From positions 2,976,001 to 3,040,000 of the forward strand of contig NC_057320.1 in assembly GCF_000687475.1 (NCBI RefSeq): a stretch of DNA of 64,000 nucleotides, read 5' to 3'. Both the position numbers and the translations under genes were made by a program. Below are positions 1-12,375 of this stretch, in pieces. How positions within the stretch are numbered: the stretch's first letter is position 1; each line of letters begins with the position of its first letter. Origin of the DNA: Ustilaginoidea virens. Lineage: Eukaryota > Ascomycota > Sordariomycetes > Hypocreales > Clavicipitaceae. The notes beneath the pieces are model-generated. The model saw only the letters and a program-made list of their open reading frames with translations. It searched no databases and had not been told where the DNA came from.

Positions 1-2201
1 GCAAGACTTTATGGAGACCTATGCCTCTACTTCGATCCTACTAATATAGAGGATTATCCTTGCTCTTGCTACTGCAAATAACTAAAAAATAGAGCAGATC
101 GACTTTATTAGTGCCTTTCTAAATAGTGAACTACTAGAGACGATTTATATAGAGATTCCAGCTGGTTTTCTAGAATTTGCAGAAAGCCTACTCTCACCTA
201 ACCTAGCCTTATGGTCTGACTAGTAGTATTATCGACTTCTAGCCTTGCTTACTAAGGTTAGATATAACCCCTCTATATCACAGGTCATACTATTGAAGAA
301 AGCCTTATATAGGCTAAAATAAGGCCCTCGCGAATGGCAGTTACGGTTAAAAAACCTTCTAATATAAGAGGGTTTTAAGCTATTACTTTCTAATGCTGCC
401 GTCTTCTATAATAAAGGAATACATACCTTTATTGTGACCTATATGGATGACTGCTTGATTATCGGTCCGGACCTTAGCTATATTAACCAGCTTAAGGCTA
501 AATTCCATAAGGTTTATACTATAGAAGACCGAGGACCTGCCTCCTTCTTTCTTAGAGTGTAGATTATTAGGGATAGAGAAAAGGGCCTATTATGGCTATA
601 CTAATCGCAATTTATTATAGAAGTCCTTAAGAAGTTTAACCTTAAGGACGCACGACCGCATCTAATCCCGCTATAGCCCGGTATACTTGCTGAAGCTAAC
701 GATACGCCGCTAGATACTAGTAATCAATACTTATTCCAGCAGCTAGTAGGGATATCGATATAGTTAATAATGATGTTAAGACCTAACCTTGCCTTTCCAA
801 CGCAATACCTATCACGATATATACAACAGGCTTCTACTATACAGCTTAATGCTGCTAAAGGCGCTTTTCGCTACTTAGCTAGTACGGCAAATATAGCTAT
901 TTGTTACCGAGCCGCTAAAGCTACTATAATATTAGCTGCATTTTCTAATAGCGATTTTGCTAGGTGCCGGCTGACTTCGAAGTCTACTAGTGGTTATCTT
1001 ACTACTTTAAATGGTGGGCCTATTAGCTAGAGGTCAAAACGGTCTTCGACTATAGTTTTATTAACGCTTGAAGCCGAGTCTAATGTAATGCTTAAGGCGC
1101 TTCGCGAAGTGGAATGGATATCTAATTTATTTAAAGAAATCCAGGTCGATATTCAACACCCGATACCACTATACTGCGATAACTAAGGGTCTATTTCTAA
1201 CGCAAATAACCCAAATCAGCATGCCCGCACTAAGCATACCTTGCTTAAATTCCGGTATATACGTGAGAAGGCCTACGGTGGCCTAGTAAAAATATCTTAT
1301 TTACCCACGACAGATATGCCTGCGGATGGACTTACCAAACCACTCTTAAGCCCGAAATTCCCCATATTTCGGCAATTATTAGGGCTGCAATCCCTATAAT
1401 TTTTTCTTTTTTTTTACGGGACTTCTTTCTTTTATTCTAACGCTAGGATTAGCCATATTACTAATCAGAGGGGGTGTTGAAATCAGCGCCTTTTTAGCTG
1501 TATTTTGGTACTGGTCTCACCACTATACGACGTTTCTGCGTTGAGATATCGCGGTGGCTATACCAGGCGCTATAGTGGGGCACAGCGCCCCACAACGCCG
1601 ATTATAGTGGGCCACAGCGCCGGTCACGGCACCGGCACAGCGCCCCACAGCCGGCCACAGCGGCCGGTCACAGCGGGCCACAGGGCCCACAATAGGCGGC
1701 GCATTTCTACGGGATTACCAAATGGGCAAACCTTGCTAATACCAGCACTTTCGGCCTTCTACATATAGTCACCCGCTACACCGGTCATTTACGGCAGACC
1801 GATATAGGGCTTCCGGCCCGTACGGCAGGCTGTTATAGGGCATCCGGCACACCGCTATAAGCCACTAGGCTTGGTTGGGTATGCATTGGGTAGGATATTG
1901 GGCACAGACTGGGCACGGTTGGGCAGACCGACTTTTCGTCGGGTTTTTCGCTATTTTTACAGTTTTTCATTATTTTCAACCACTTTTTCAAGATAGTAGA
2001 AATATGCCCAAAATTCCCTCTTTCTAGCTAGAATAGTCACCAATAATTAGAATCAGATTTCCCTGACATCTTTACTCTGGTCAAACCCCGTATGTGCGTT
2101 TTTAATCTTTAACCAGCTTGTTTTATTCTGCAACGCCTTGTATGCCACTATCGGTACTTAGTATACTTTCCAACAGTGTTCTGAGTAACCATTTTGCAAC
2201 A
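1..2201 (+). mobile_element. Copia X: 3' part of a RIP-degraded Ty1/copia element
   Basis: The window opens inside the reverse transcriptase domain. In frame, interrupted by TAG/TAA, one reads QDFMETYASTS, the GAFLNSEL-type region, a YMDD-box equivalent (TYMDDCLIIGPD near 440-475), and RNase H with SDFA near 950 and the LPTTDMPADGLTKPL-type end near 1310-1345. The pol frame ends at a TAA at 1397-1399, followed by a purine tract (1463-1474) and the 3' LTR. The rest lies off-window to the left. It belongs to the same family as A, B and C. The flanking sequence from 2202 on is chromovirus E RNase H, so X was inserted into E. Confidence 0.9.
1475..2201 (+). repeat. 3' LTR of copia X (727 bp)
   Basis: Starts TGTTGAAATC right after the purine tract AGAGGGGG and ends TTTTGCAACA, so it has TGTTG/CAACA inverted ends. 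It aligns along its whole length with both C LTRs (30635-31361 and 37431-38157), also 727 bp. Differences seen are mostly transitions. It contains the GC-rich hairpin island near 1570-1700. Confidence 0.93.
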
Positions 2202-2213
2202 ATTATATACTAT

Positions 2214-4165
2214 TCTACTTATTTATTAGATGCAGAATAGAACTATACTACATACAATAAGGAACTCCTTACTATTATCTCTTGCCTTAAGGTATAATTA
2301 GTAGAACTCCGCTTAATAGCCTCCCCTTTTATTATTCTTATCGACTATAAGAACCTAAAGTATTTCGCCCGATTATAAGAAATATCTAAGCGATAAGCCT
2401 AATAGGCCGAAACTCTAGTGCTTTTTAACTTCTATTTTTAGTATAGGCTAGGGTTATAAGCCTAATACCTTAATATGCTTTCTCGATAGGAATAAAAGGT
2501 AGATAGGGTAAAGCTATAAATCGGCTAGATCTTAAAACCGCTATCTATTTTAGCACTTAATATAGATAAGATAAAAGGCAAAATAATACCGACTTTAGCC
2601 CTATAAACTACCTTACCTTATAGCCTATATATCTTCACTAACTCCTATCTTTAAGCTATTTAGGATTAAGCGATATCTAAAAATAGCATATATTAGGCCT
2701 AATAGACGGTAGTCGCGAATAGGGAATAACGATTTCTAGTAGAGGCGGCGATATAAGAATAAATTGCCAATTATACCCTAAATGCATATAGCGTGCTCCT
2801 TTACTAGGCATAAGTATAGCTTCTATTGTTTAAGCCTTTAACTACTATAATAATCTAATACTACTATAACTCGCCTATTATAGGCCACCTAGGGAAAAAC
2901 ACTACCTTCTAATTATTACGATAGAATTATCACTTCGATAATATATCGTCTAAAGTAGTAAGATATATTTGGAATTGCTAATACTATAGAGTGTATAAAA
3001 GCCGCCAATTGCGCTAGGGGTTATTATAACCGCTACTAATCGCAGACTACTTTTAGTTATAGATATCAATCGATTTTATAACCGACCTTCCTATCTATAA
3101 TACCTCTGACCCGCGATTTTTTATAGTTATTATAGATCGCTTATCGAAGTATATCTAGCTTAAGGCTATATACTTAATAAAAGCAGAAGACTGCATAGAA
3201 TGCTTCCAATAATACTAATAGCGCTTTTATAGCTTCCCTAAGGAGATTATTAGCAATCGAGGTTTAGATTAAGTAAGCTAATTTTGGTCTACGCTATATA
3301 AATCAATTAGGACTAAGCAATTTCTATTAATAGCATACTACCCCTAAACTAATAGCGGTATAAAGCGAATAAACTAAAAGGTATAGGCGGTCTTCTATAT
3401 TATAGTTTCCTTTAATTAGTACGATTGGCTATACTATTTTACAGTATATTAACTTGTATTAAATAACTGGATATTATCTATTATTAGGTTTAGCCTAAAC
3501 CGGCTATTTAATAGGTTTAATATTCCGATTATCGCCCCGCCTCTAGAGGTAACCCTAAGCTTAATTACCCCGAAGGGGTATATAGCCCTTTTTTTTAGCA
3601 ACCTTAAAGAGGGATAAGAATTAGCCTAGGCCGCTATTGCCTTTATATAATAATGATAGTAAAATACTATTAACCATTTATAATACCCGGCCAAGCGCTT
3701 CTAGGTTAGTAATTAAGTATAGTTAAACCTTTAGAATATTAAAACGAACTGCCTATATAAGAAGCTCGATTAGGTCTTTACTAAATATACTATTATTACT
3801 ATCCTATTACTACTTAATATCTAACTCGATGTTTTATAAGGTATTTATCTGGTTTTCTATATTAATTTAATCGAATAAGCCGCTTCCGATCTATTACTTA
3901 ATTAGGTAATAACTAATATATAACTTAGGCCTCTATTTATCCTCCCTTAAGACTCTATAAACCCATATAAGGAGTATAAGGTTAAGGAGATACTTATAGT
4001 AAAGAATATATAGGGCCGGAGATAGAAATATAATATATTCGTAAAGTAGAAAAGGTATAACTTACCAATATAAGAACCCCTAGAAAACTTTAAGGATACT
4101 ACTATACGAGAAATATTCAAGGCTAAATAGGGGGATATTAGGATTTATAATAGGCCTAGCTAGGT
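2214..4165 (+). pseudogene. E pol remnant: RNase H end, integrase, chromodomain
   Basis: RNase H is recognisable by TYNKELLTIISCLK and ILIDYKNLKYFAR (about 2245-2375), matching the usual YDKELLAI and DHKNLEYF motifs. Integrase follows: HYDN near 2862, then ISIDFITDLPIYN and FIVIIDRLSKYI (about 3065-3160), ISNRGLD (near 3250) and TNSGIKRIN (about 3348-3375), which match the DDE core of gypsy integrases. The end (about 3965-4165) reads EYKVKEIL, NIFVK*KRYNLPI*EPLENFKD, a chromodomain with both conserved Trp codons changed to TAG. This places E in the chromovirus lineage. It is non-functional because of stops throughout. Confidence 0.85.
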
Positions 4166-4209
4166 CCCAAAATAGGGTCTATTAGACTAGTAAATAATAC
4201 CGAATGCCT

Positions 4210-6040
4210 ACTACTATAAGTAAAATATAAAATAATAAAAATACTTTAAAAAAAAAAAAATATAATAAACTAAACCGGGGCCGATATAGGCTTACCCCTA
4301 ATATGCCCCCTTTTAGGGCTACTTTCTATCTCCCTAAGCCTCCTCCTATCCTTACAACGGTATATAGGCTAATAGCAGTAGGGGTCCTCATAGGGTAGGG
4401 CATATATATAGATTATATATTAGATAGGGATAGTTCCCTATATATCTACGATATAATAGAGTCTATAGGCTATTATAAGGCGAATATAGCGGGGGCGCAC
4501 TAGGAGACGATAAGACCCCTTAATAAGATAGGGCTAAGCGATATAGTATTTATAGTAGTAGCTGCGATAAAGATAGTAAAGGCATAAGGGGCTATAGAGC
4601 GGGTTCTGCCTACTATTGCAGGGGTTACAATAGATAACTTTATACTAATAGCGGTAGAGCCTCTATATAGTACTAGCCGCCCTAATCGTACAATAGTTCC
4701 CTTTTTATATAATATATAGGGAGGGCGGGATAAGATAGGGGCAGGGGCAGCTAAGGATATTAAGCTCTAACCTAGTACTACTCTATCCTAATATAATATT
4801 CCTAGGCTTTTATTTGCATTTCCCTTATAATATTTAGTATAGGGGCGAGATTTATAACGGACCTAGCCTAGTGCTAGGAGGGCATTAATACTGCGGATAT
4901 AGCAGAAACTATACTAAAGGCATCTTATGGCCTAAATGCTAAATATAGGGCGCGGGGGGCTATCTACTCGGCAGTAAAAATATAACGCTATTGATCATTT
5001 AAAGCCCGAAACTTAGAGGTTAGAATAGTAGTATACGCTTTTTATATATCTATCTTTAGATAGGCAGGCTCTATAATAGCCCTCCCCTCCTTTACTGCTT
5101 TAATCTAGTTATATAGGATGCGTTATAGTATAGGGTTCCCTATAAGATATTAATTAAGCTATACGCAAGATGTATAGGAATTAGTATAGCTTTTGCACCT
5201 TTTTGCTCTTCTATAACGCTTATAAATAGGTAGCTCTCTAGTTGCTTATATATATTTGGTGTATTTATTATATAGGAACTCTTTGTCTTTTATATATTAA
5301 TACTCCTTATCTGAGGAGTCCCCCTTTAGAAGATAGTTATTAGCGGCGCAGTATAGCTTCTAGGGACGAGTAGGATCTAATTCCCCCCCAGCAGGGGTAC
5401 TACTAGCGGCAGATAAAGATATATTCGGGTTCTATATAGGGTTAGCACGAGATACTCGCGATATAGGTAGGGACTTAAGATTTACTAATAGGCTTTATAT
5501 ATAGGCTAGATCGGGTCTTACTATAAAAGGAGTTAGCAGCCGGTTGCAATAGAGATAGAATTCAATAAGGAATACTAACGCGGAAGGGGCGGAAATAATG
5601 CTTTAACCGATTAGTATGCAATACGGGCTTAATGCGGGATAAAAACTTATAATGATAGGGACCTTTAATACTTGGTAATAGCCTTAATAGGAAGAAGGGA
5701 AGAAGGAAAAAAGCCCCTAGCGAAAAACAATAAAGACTATAAGGAGATTTCCAGCTAGCAGCTAGCGAAAAATTTTTTATAACATTCCTAGCTACACCGG
5801 TTAACCTCTAGCTAGCGGCGCGATAACGAACTTCTATATGCTTCTACTATGCTATTCTTAATTGACGACTATACGACTCCTATCAATTATATAGCTATAT
5901 CCACTACGCTTATAGACGAATCCTTCCTATACCCAGCAATTGGCCTATATACAGATTTAAGGATATTACGGTATAGTAATCGGCGATATAATTAGTCCCT
6001 AGTAGAGTACTGATTAATAACGGAAGGCGATTTTTCTGAC
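4210..6040. other. Extra 1.8-kb region between E chromodomain and 3' LTR
   Basis: In sister element F the chromodomain lies directly before the polypurine tract, so this stretch is additional. No known domain was recognised. On the minus strand, about 4900-5275 shows a reading with protein-like composition (for example PIYKRYRRAKRCKSY) broken by TAG/TAA, but the stop density is high and no homologue was recognised. It could be an additional antisense ORF of E, a captured sequence, or a small nested element without visible ends. Confidence 0.4.
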
Positions 6041-6062
6041 TCTGAGGCGGAGGAGGGGGGTA
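6041..6062 (+). promoter_or_regulatory. Polypurine tract of chromovirus E
   Basis: A purine-rich run (GAGGCGGAGGAGGGGGG plus TA) sits directly before the LTR, where plus-strand DNA synthesis is primed. F has the equivalent run, in minus orientation, next to its LTR at 20636. Confidence 0.7.
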
Positions 6063-6304
6063 TATTACAGGCTTGGGCTATGCCCGCGCTATAATATGGC
6101 TAGGACTCGGGCTGCGCCTGCAACTAGCCTAAGGAGTATCAGCACGGGGTTATAAGGGCTCGCTAAGGACTCGGCCCATGCTACATACGGGTATAAATAG
6201 ACTACTTAGAGGCCCCTATTCGGGTCCTCTTCCTTTCCTCCTTAGTCTATTTAATATATTCATTCGACGCCTATTCGCAGTAGCCCTAGGGCCAGTCCTT
6301 TACA
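6063..6304 (+). repeat. 3' LTR of chromovirus E (about 242 bp)
   Basis: Begins TATTACAGGC (TG start RIP-changed to TA) and ends GTCCTTTACA. It is homologous, inverted in the window, to the two 254-bp LTRs of F (20382-20635 and 47322-47575), sharing the CCCTAGGG core and the purine-rich middle. Confidence 0.8.
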
Positions 6305-6461
6305 TTAGCTGCTAGAATAAGTATTGATTATTAGCATCTAGCGGCATATTACTAGCCTCAGACTTAGTAAGTATACCGGGCTATAGTGGGATTAGATACG
6401 GTCGTATATCCTTTAGGTTGAATTTCTTAAGGACTTCCGCAATAAATTGCGATTAGTGCAG

Positions 6462-9400
6462 CTATAATAGGCTTTTTTCTCTATCCCTAATAATCTGCAC
6501 TTTAAGAAAGAAGGAGGCAGATCCTCGGTCTTCTATAGTGTAAACCTTATAGAACTTAGTCTTAAGCTGGTCAATATAGCTAAGATCTAGACCGACAATT
6601 AAGCAGTCATCTATATAGGTCATAATAAAGGTATACGTTCCTTTATTATAAAAGACGGCAGCATTAGAAAGTAATGGCTTAAAACCCTCTTGCACTAGAA
6701 GGTCTTTTAACCATAACTGCTACTCGCGAGGGCCTTATTTTAGCCTATATAAGGCTTTCTTTAACAGTATAACCTGTAATATAGAGGGGTTATATCTAAC
6801 CTTAGTAAGTAAGGCTAGAAGTCGACGATACTACTAGTTAGACTATAAGGCTGGGTTAGGTAAGAGTAGGCTTTCTGTAAATTCTAGAAAACTAGCTGGA
6901 ATCTCTATATAAATTATCTCCAGTAGTTCACTATTTAGAAAGGCACTAATAAAGTCGATCTGCTCTATTTCCTAATTGTTTGCAGCAGTAAGAGCAAGGA
7001 TAATCCTCTATATTAGTAGGATCAAAGTAGAGGCATAAGTCTCCGTAAAGTCTTGCCTAGATACCTATATAAAGCCTTTAATAACTAATCATGCCTTATA
7101 TTTAACCAGGTTATTATTCGCATCTTTCTTTATACAAAAAACAGGCCGGTTGCGCAATATCTTCCTACTAATAGGAATACTAGCCTTTAGTATAAATTGG
7201 AAGATATTTAAATCGATTAATTGCTTAAATTCCGAAAATAAGGCCTTAACCTAGCTATCCTTATATAGGTTATATAAGACTTCCTTCCAGCTATTAGGCA
7301 TACCTTCTGGGGCCCGTTTTGCAGCCTTAATCTTTACTATATAGTAAATATCGTATATTTGCTAGTAAAAAGCATAAGAAGGGGGGAAATCCTATATAGG
7401 AGCCTCTAGGGGGCTGCCTAGGTACCCGAAAATGCTATTATTTTTCGGCTAGGTGGGTGGGAACCCAAAAATGCTATTGTTTTCCGGCTATATAGGTGGG
7501 AAAAAGCCCTATTGGTCCGCTTATGGGCCAGAAAGTAACCTATAGTATCCGTAATTTAGGATACCTTGCACGTCTCGTATCCGTATATACGTTCTTCCTC
7601 GAATTCTACCCTTAGTAGCCCTAACCTAGTATGGCTAAATAGGCACCTTTTTTAATACTCGAAATATTTTCTCCCACGGTCTCTTATTTAAGGCGATATC
7701 TAGACTCTCGAATTTTAGATATTCTAGTATAGGCAGCGTTTTACTATAGCGAAATACTGCATTTACTAGGAAGCCGGGCGAAAAGGCAGAATCTATTGTG
7801 TCGGAAAGTCGCAGAAAATCAGTATATATAGGGCTTTAAGATTCGGACTATTGAAAATTTGCTATATAGGGCGAGTCAGAATTTTCATATATACAGGGTA
7901 TGCCCACTTTTATGACGGATTCGGAAAATCTTAGTAGTTAAAATTCCTAGTGATGAGAGCTTTCTGCATTTCCTAGTATTTGCAGCCTTTTTGTATAGGA
8001 AAAGGCTGCATTTTCCTTAGCCGGTGAAAAAGGACCGTTTTGCCTAAGCTAAAAAGCTAAGTTAGGCTGAAGCGATTTGGAATTAAAAGACGGCGAATTA
8101 CTAGGAAATATTGCAGAGTGCTATAGCGGGCCAATTGGTAGGCCCACTAGTTATGGCAGGCCTATTGGTTGTAGTAGGCCTGCTGATTATAGTGGATCCG
8201 TATGCTGTATTAGGCCCATTGGTTGTGGTGGGCCTATAGGCTGTATTAGATCCGTAGCCTATAGTAGGCTTGTGCCCTCGGCTAAGCCTAAAATAGGCAT
8301 ATTTAGGCGAGGCGACTTCCAAATAGGCTCTTCTAGAGCAATTTAGTCGATATTTACCCCCTCTAAATTAGAAAGCAGTTGGAAATTAAAAATACCCTTT
8401 AGGCCACTTAAAATAGGGCCTATACCTTTATTTTAGTAGGTGAAAGTAATAAAAGAGGTTTTAGTAACGACCTAGCGATGTAGGATATAGACGAGGTAGG
8501 TGCCATTACCTAGCATAGCTAGTAACCTACCTGACTCGGTCCGGGGGGCCAGCTTGTGGCTGATAACCCGTTTTTCTGGAGGGATTAATACCTCTATAGT
8601 CGCACCAATAGCCCTAAAGCTAATAAGGTCGGGTAGGTAGTAATACGTAATTTCCGGAAAGTCCTTCTTTAATTCCTTAAAAGGTAATAAAGAATAGTTT
8701 AAGACTATTATTAGATTTACTAAGGTAGTAATACTAAGAATCACTATAGACTAAAGGTAAGAAGGTAACCGAGACCAAAGCATAGTAGCTCTAAGTCGGT
8801 CAATAATAACCCGTATAGAGCATTCTGCTAACCCATTTTGCTTATAAATATAAGGGGAAGAAGTTAAAAAATCTATACCCTTAAGAGCTAGTTAGGCTGT
8901 AATAATATCGTTGATTTCCTTACTACTATTATAGTAGAATTCAATAGCTGATTTGCTGTAGCGATTCCTAAGACCTTGGAAGAACCCCTATAATACTGGG
9001 AATACCATGGGTCCTTCCTTATTGGGTAGTAAGTGCACCCAATGGAAGCGTGATTTCCGGTCTATTAAGATGAGGCAAATAGGGCGTTTGTTATATAGTA
9101 GAGGGTTGATTTAGAAGATATCGCCCTTTATAATATCTAAATAATATATAGGGTCTAGTATAGCCCCTGATGTAAAACGCCGAACTGACTTTACCCTTTT
9201 ATAGGCGATACAGTTAAAGTCAGAATCCTTTACCTTACTGAGATCAGGTAACCCTATGGTTGATGCACAGGTTTTTTTTAAAAGTTAGATTCCGATATGC
9301 CTAAGCCGGATATGCCAAAGTCCGGCTAATAATAGCAGCTTTTGATATTCTATATTAGCAGCTGGTATTATGACTGGGGCTGGGTTGAGGGTGACCGGGG

Positions 9401-11348
9401 CCCTCTATAGTGGTTGGGCTGTATTGGGAATAGTAGCCTCTTTTGGTACCACCGAAAAACTAGGACTAGCTAGTGGAAGTGGAAGGTCCGAGTCAGCTGG
9501 TAGGGTAGGTAAATCTTCTGGCAGGGGATATTCCTTATATTCTTCTAGGTTAACTAGGGCAGGTAATTCGACTGAGATACTGTATAAAGCCGGGTGATTT
9601 TAGCTAGAATAGTATAAAAACGGCGAATCTACCCCTTTTTATTATAAAAAGAAGCCATACTTCTTAAAATTAAGAAGCCTAATGCACTTATTATTGCTGT
9701 TAACTAGGCTTTAGCCCTGAATACTGCTACGATTCAGATAGTGTTTAACGCCGCTAAAGATGTTAATATTAAAAGCTGGTATAAAGAGGGCGTTAGTTAG
9801 CTCTAAGGTGCCCTACTAAGGTGGGTTAGTGGCCTATAGCACGGTAAAACGCGCTATGCCCCACCCACTGGGCTTAATTGGGCCACCACCTATGCTAATA
9901 ACTGGTCTGTTTCTAGTATAGTATTAGAAGTAGGTAAAATACTTCTTATCGTTAATAATATACACCGTAGAACTAGTATCGTAGAGTAAAGAATCTATTA
10001 GCGTTTTCCCACCGGATTATGCACTATAGCTAGTAGCTAAAAATTGCATACATTTGCGGTCCTAGAAGGAAAAATAGGCTGTCTTACTAGGTGTAAGACT
10101 TAGAGTATTATAATTTCCTAATATAAAGGAATTAATAGTCTTTTCCTTTTTATCGGTCTTTTATAGGGTATTTGCTTTATTAGCTGAATCTTTCTTTTCT
10201 TTTTTCTTTTTATTTTCCGGCTTGCCTTATATAGCTGAAGAAGACCCTTATTGGGTAGAAGACCCCTATTTCTTTTTGTTAGCGTTAGTAGTAGTGTTTT
10301 TACCACCCTTACTAGTGTTGTTATTAGCTGGCTTGCTACTATTGTTAGTAGCGGCACCCTTAACCTTTACGAGGTGGGTGGTAGCCCTTACTACTGATGA
10401 CCCTTTAATATATTGTTCTTCCAGTAAATCAACTATATAAAATTGCAGGTTAATATTTAATGTATTTCTCTGAGTATAGGCGATTCTTATTATTATGCGG
10501 TGCTATTCTGCCTACTGAAAAAAGACCCCTTCTATAGTATGTAAATACTAGCTGATTTAGTCGAAAGGTTATATATAGGAGCCTAAAATTTGCAGCCTAA
10601 ATAGGTAGCTATTAAAGGAGGCATTGAAAGATTCTAAGGTACTCTTATAGCCTATAAAATTTAGTTGATAGAAGGCAGGGTATAGGTGGGTCTACTATAC
10701 GTCTGATGAGTGAGAATACTGTTTGGTGAGTAACATAAAGGCTGACTCTAGGTTAGTGCACTAGTTAATAGCAGCAGCTGGTCCTTCTATGCAACTATTC
10801 TTAATAAGTAATAGTAAAAGTGCTTGCTCTAAATCGTTAAAACTATTAGTAATAGAAGGATTTTCGATAAATTTAGCGATGTTAAGTGCCCTAAGTTAAA
10901 TTATAAGGGCCTATTTCTATTAGTTGAAGTTAGATGCCCCCCTTAGCTTTTGGGATTCTTAGAATCTATTGGCTGTTTTAGCTAGTTCCTTAATAGCTAT
11001 AGCGCTGACTTAGCTGCTAATACTAGATAGAACCGGCAGGGGTTGCTAGGCTTTAGGTAGTAATAGTGGGTTATTTCCTTTACCCATAGGGGTTTAGAAG
11101 GTATTTACATCCATTATATCCTAGGATAGTAGGCTAGTAGTAGGCTTGATTAGTCTGTCTACTAAGGTGCCCACCTTATCAGCTAAGAAATCGATTTTTA
11201 AGTTCATTCGATTAAATTTATAACTGAATTCTTTTCTTATTTCCTATTAGTCTTCCCTAAGCTGGGCAATTTCCTAGTCATTATTAGATTCTTCTACCTC
11301 TGCCATATAGCTTAGGTTATTAGCGGTAGGAACGTTCTAATTAGCTAT
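6462..11348 (-). pseudogene. Copia A gag-pol remnant
   Basis: Open fragments include the RT segment at 6462-6695 (MTYIDDCLIVG, the YxDD active-site box) and the late integrase segment at 8472-8744 (RVISHKLAPRTESGRLLA, the typical copia integrase C-terminal motif). The remainder is closed by RIP-type stops. The integrase-RT linker (about 8100-8300) is a minisatellite with alternating Gly-Pro-like or Thr-Asn-like readings, longer here than in B. Confidence 0.85.
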
Positions 11349-11643
11349 TATAGGAAGAGAAAAGGTACCGGAAAGTCTTAAAAATGCGAAGAAAATCAAG
11401 ACTAAAAATCTAGATAAAATTAGAAGAAAGCTGCGTTAAGGAATAACCTTAGAAAATCCTTAGAAAATCCTATTGAAAAGGATATATTGCAGCTTAGTAT
11501 GGTAGCTGGGTTCCTAAATCTGGGATGATCAGTCCCTTACTACAGATTAGTAATATCGTTAGTTAGATTTCTGGGAGGTTAGCTGCCAAATGCATTAAAA
11601 TCCTAAATTAGCGTAAAAAGGTCTTAAGCTAGAAGCCTTGAGA

Positions 11644-11659
11644 CACCGGGCTCATAACC
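11644..11659 (-). promoter_or_regulatory. Primer-binding site of copia A (half-tRNA iMet type)
   Basis: In element sense the 16 bases next to the LTR are GGTTATGAGCCCGGTG. This is complementary to the anticodon stem-loop of eukaryotic initiator tRNA-Met (GGGCUCAUAACC, CAU anticodon), not to a tRNA 3' end. Drosophila copia is primed by a cleaved 5' half of the same tRNA. Confidence 0.8.
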
Positions 11660-12375
11660 TATTGCAAAATGGTGATTCAGAATACTATTAGAAAGTATAC
11701 TAAGTACCGACAGTGGCATACAAGGCGTTGCAGAATAAAATAAAGAGCTAGTTAAAGATTTAAAGCGCACAAAAGGTTGACCAGAGCAAAGATGTCAGGG
11801 AAATCTAATTCTAATTGTTAGTAACTATTCTAGCTAGAAAGAGGGAATTTTGGGCATATTTCTACTATTTTGAAAAAGTGGTTGAAAATAATGAAAAACC
11901 GTAAAAATAGCGAAAAACCTGACGAAAAGTCGGTCTGCCTAACCGTGCCCAATCTGTGCCTAATATCCTACCCAGTGCATACCCAACCAAGCCCAGTGGC
12001 TTATAGCGGTGTGCCGGATGCCCTATAATAGCCTGCCGTACGGGCCGGAAGCCCTATATCGGTCTGCCGTAAATGACCGGTGTAGCGGGTGACTATATAT
12101 AGAAGGCCGAAAGTGCTGGTTTGCCCATTTGGTAATCCCGTAGAAATGCGCCGCCTATTGTGGGCCCTATGGCCCGCTATGACCGGCCGCTGTGGCCGGC
12201 TGTGGGGCGCTGTGCCGGTGCCGTGACCGGCGCTGTGGCCCACTGTAATCGGCGTTATGGGGCGCTGTGCCCCACCATAGCGCCTGGTATAGCCACCGCG
12301 ATATCTCAACGTAGAGACGTCGTACGGTAGCGAGACCAGTACCAAAATACAGCTAAAAAGGCGCTGATTTCAACA
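11660..12375 (-). repeat. 5' LTR of copia A (716 bp)
   Basis: In element sense starts TGTTGAAATC (12375) and ends TTTTGCAATA (11660; CAACA changed to CAATA by a RIP-type transition). It aligns along its whole length with the LTRs of X, B and C. Confidence 0.92.

Larger units (their letters stand above)
2202..6304 (+). mobile_element. Chromovirus E (Ty3/gypsy), 3' part
   Basis: The sequence starts abruptly inside RNase H because copia X is inserted at its left; the 5' part must lie beyond X, off-window. Domains in order: end of RNase H, integrase, chromodomain, an extra 1.8-kb stretch, polypurine tract, 3' LTR. All coding parts carry many RIP-type stops. To the right of the LTR, from 6305, the sequence is copia A on the minus strand, so E was inserted into A; bases 6305-6309 (TTAGC) are the expected right copy of the target duplication. 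Confidence 0.85.
6305..12375 (-). mobile_element. Copia A: 5' part of a RIP-degraded element, minus strand
   Basis: From right to left: 5' LTR (11660-12375), primer site (11644-11659), gag from about 11348, protease, integrase (about 8500-9300), reverse transcriptase and part of RNase H down to 6305, where chromovirus E interrupts it. The remainder, including its 3' LTR, is expected left of E, off-window. All recognisable segments share one frame (gag start 11348, the integrase segment ending at 8472 and the RT segment ending at 6462 agree modulo 3). The gag start codon is ATA, as in B, but ATG in C. A sits in the 5' LTR of copia D: the bases at 12376-12380 (ATATC) match D 3' LTR bases 19059-19063. 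Confidence 0.88.

Noticed and set aside
6290..6320. Apparent breakpoint or rearrangement truncating copia A
   Set aside because: Explained without rearrangement: chromovirus E ends here with its LTR, so it is an insertion site and the other half of A is expected off-window.
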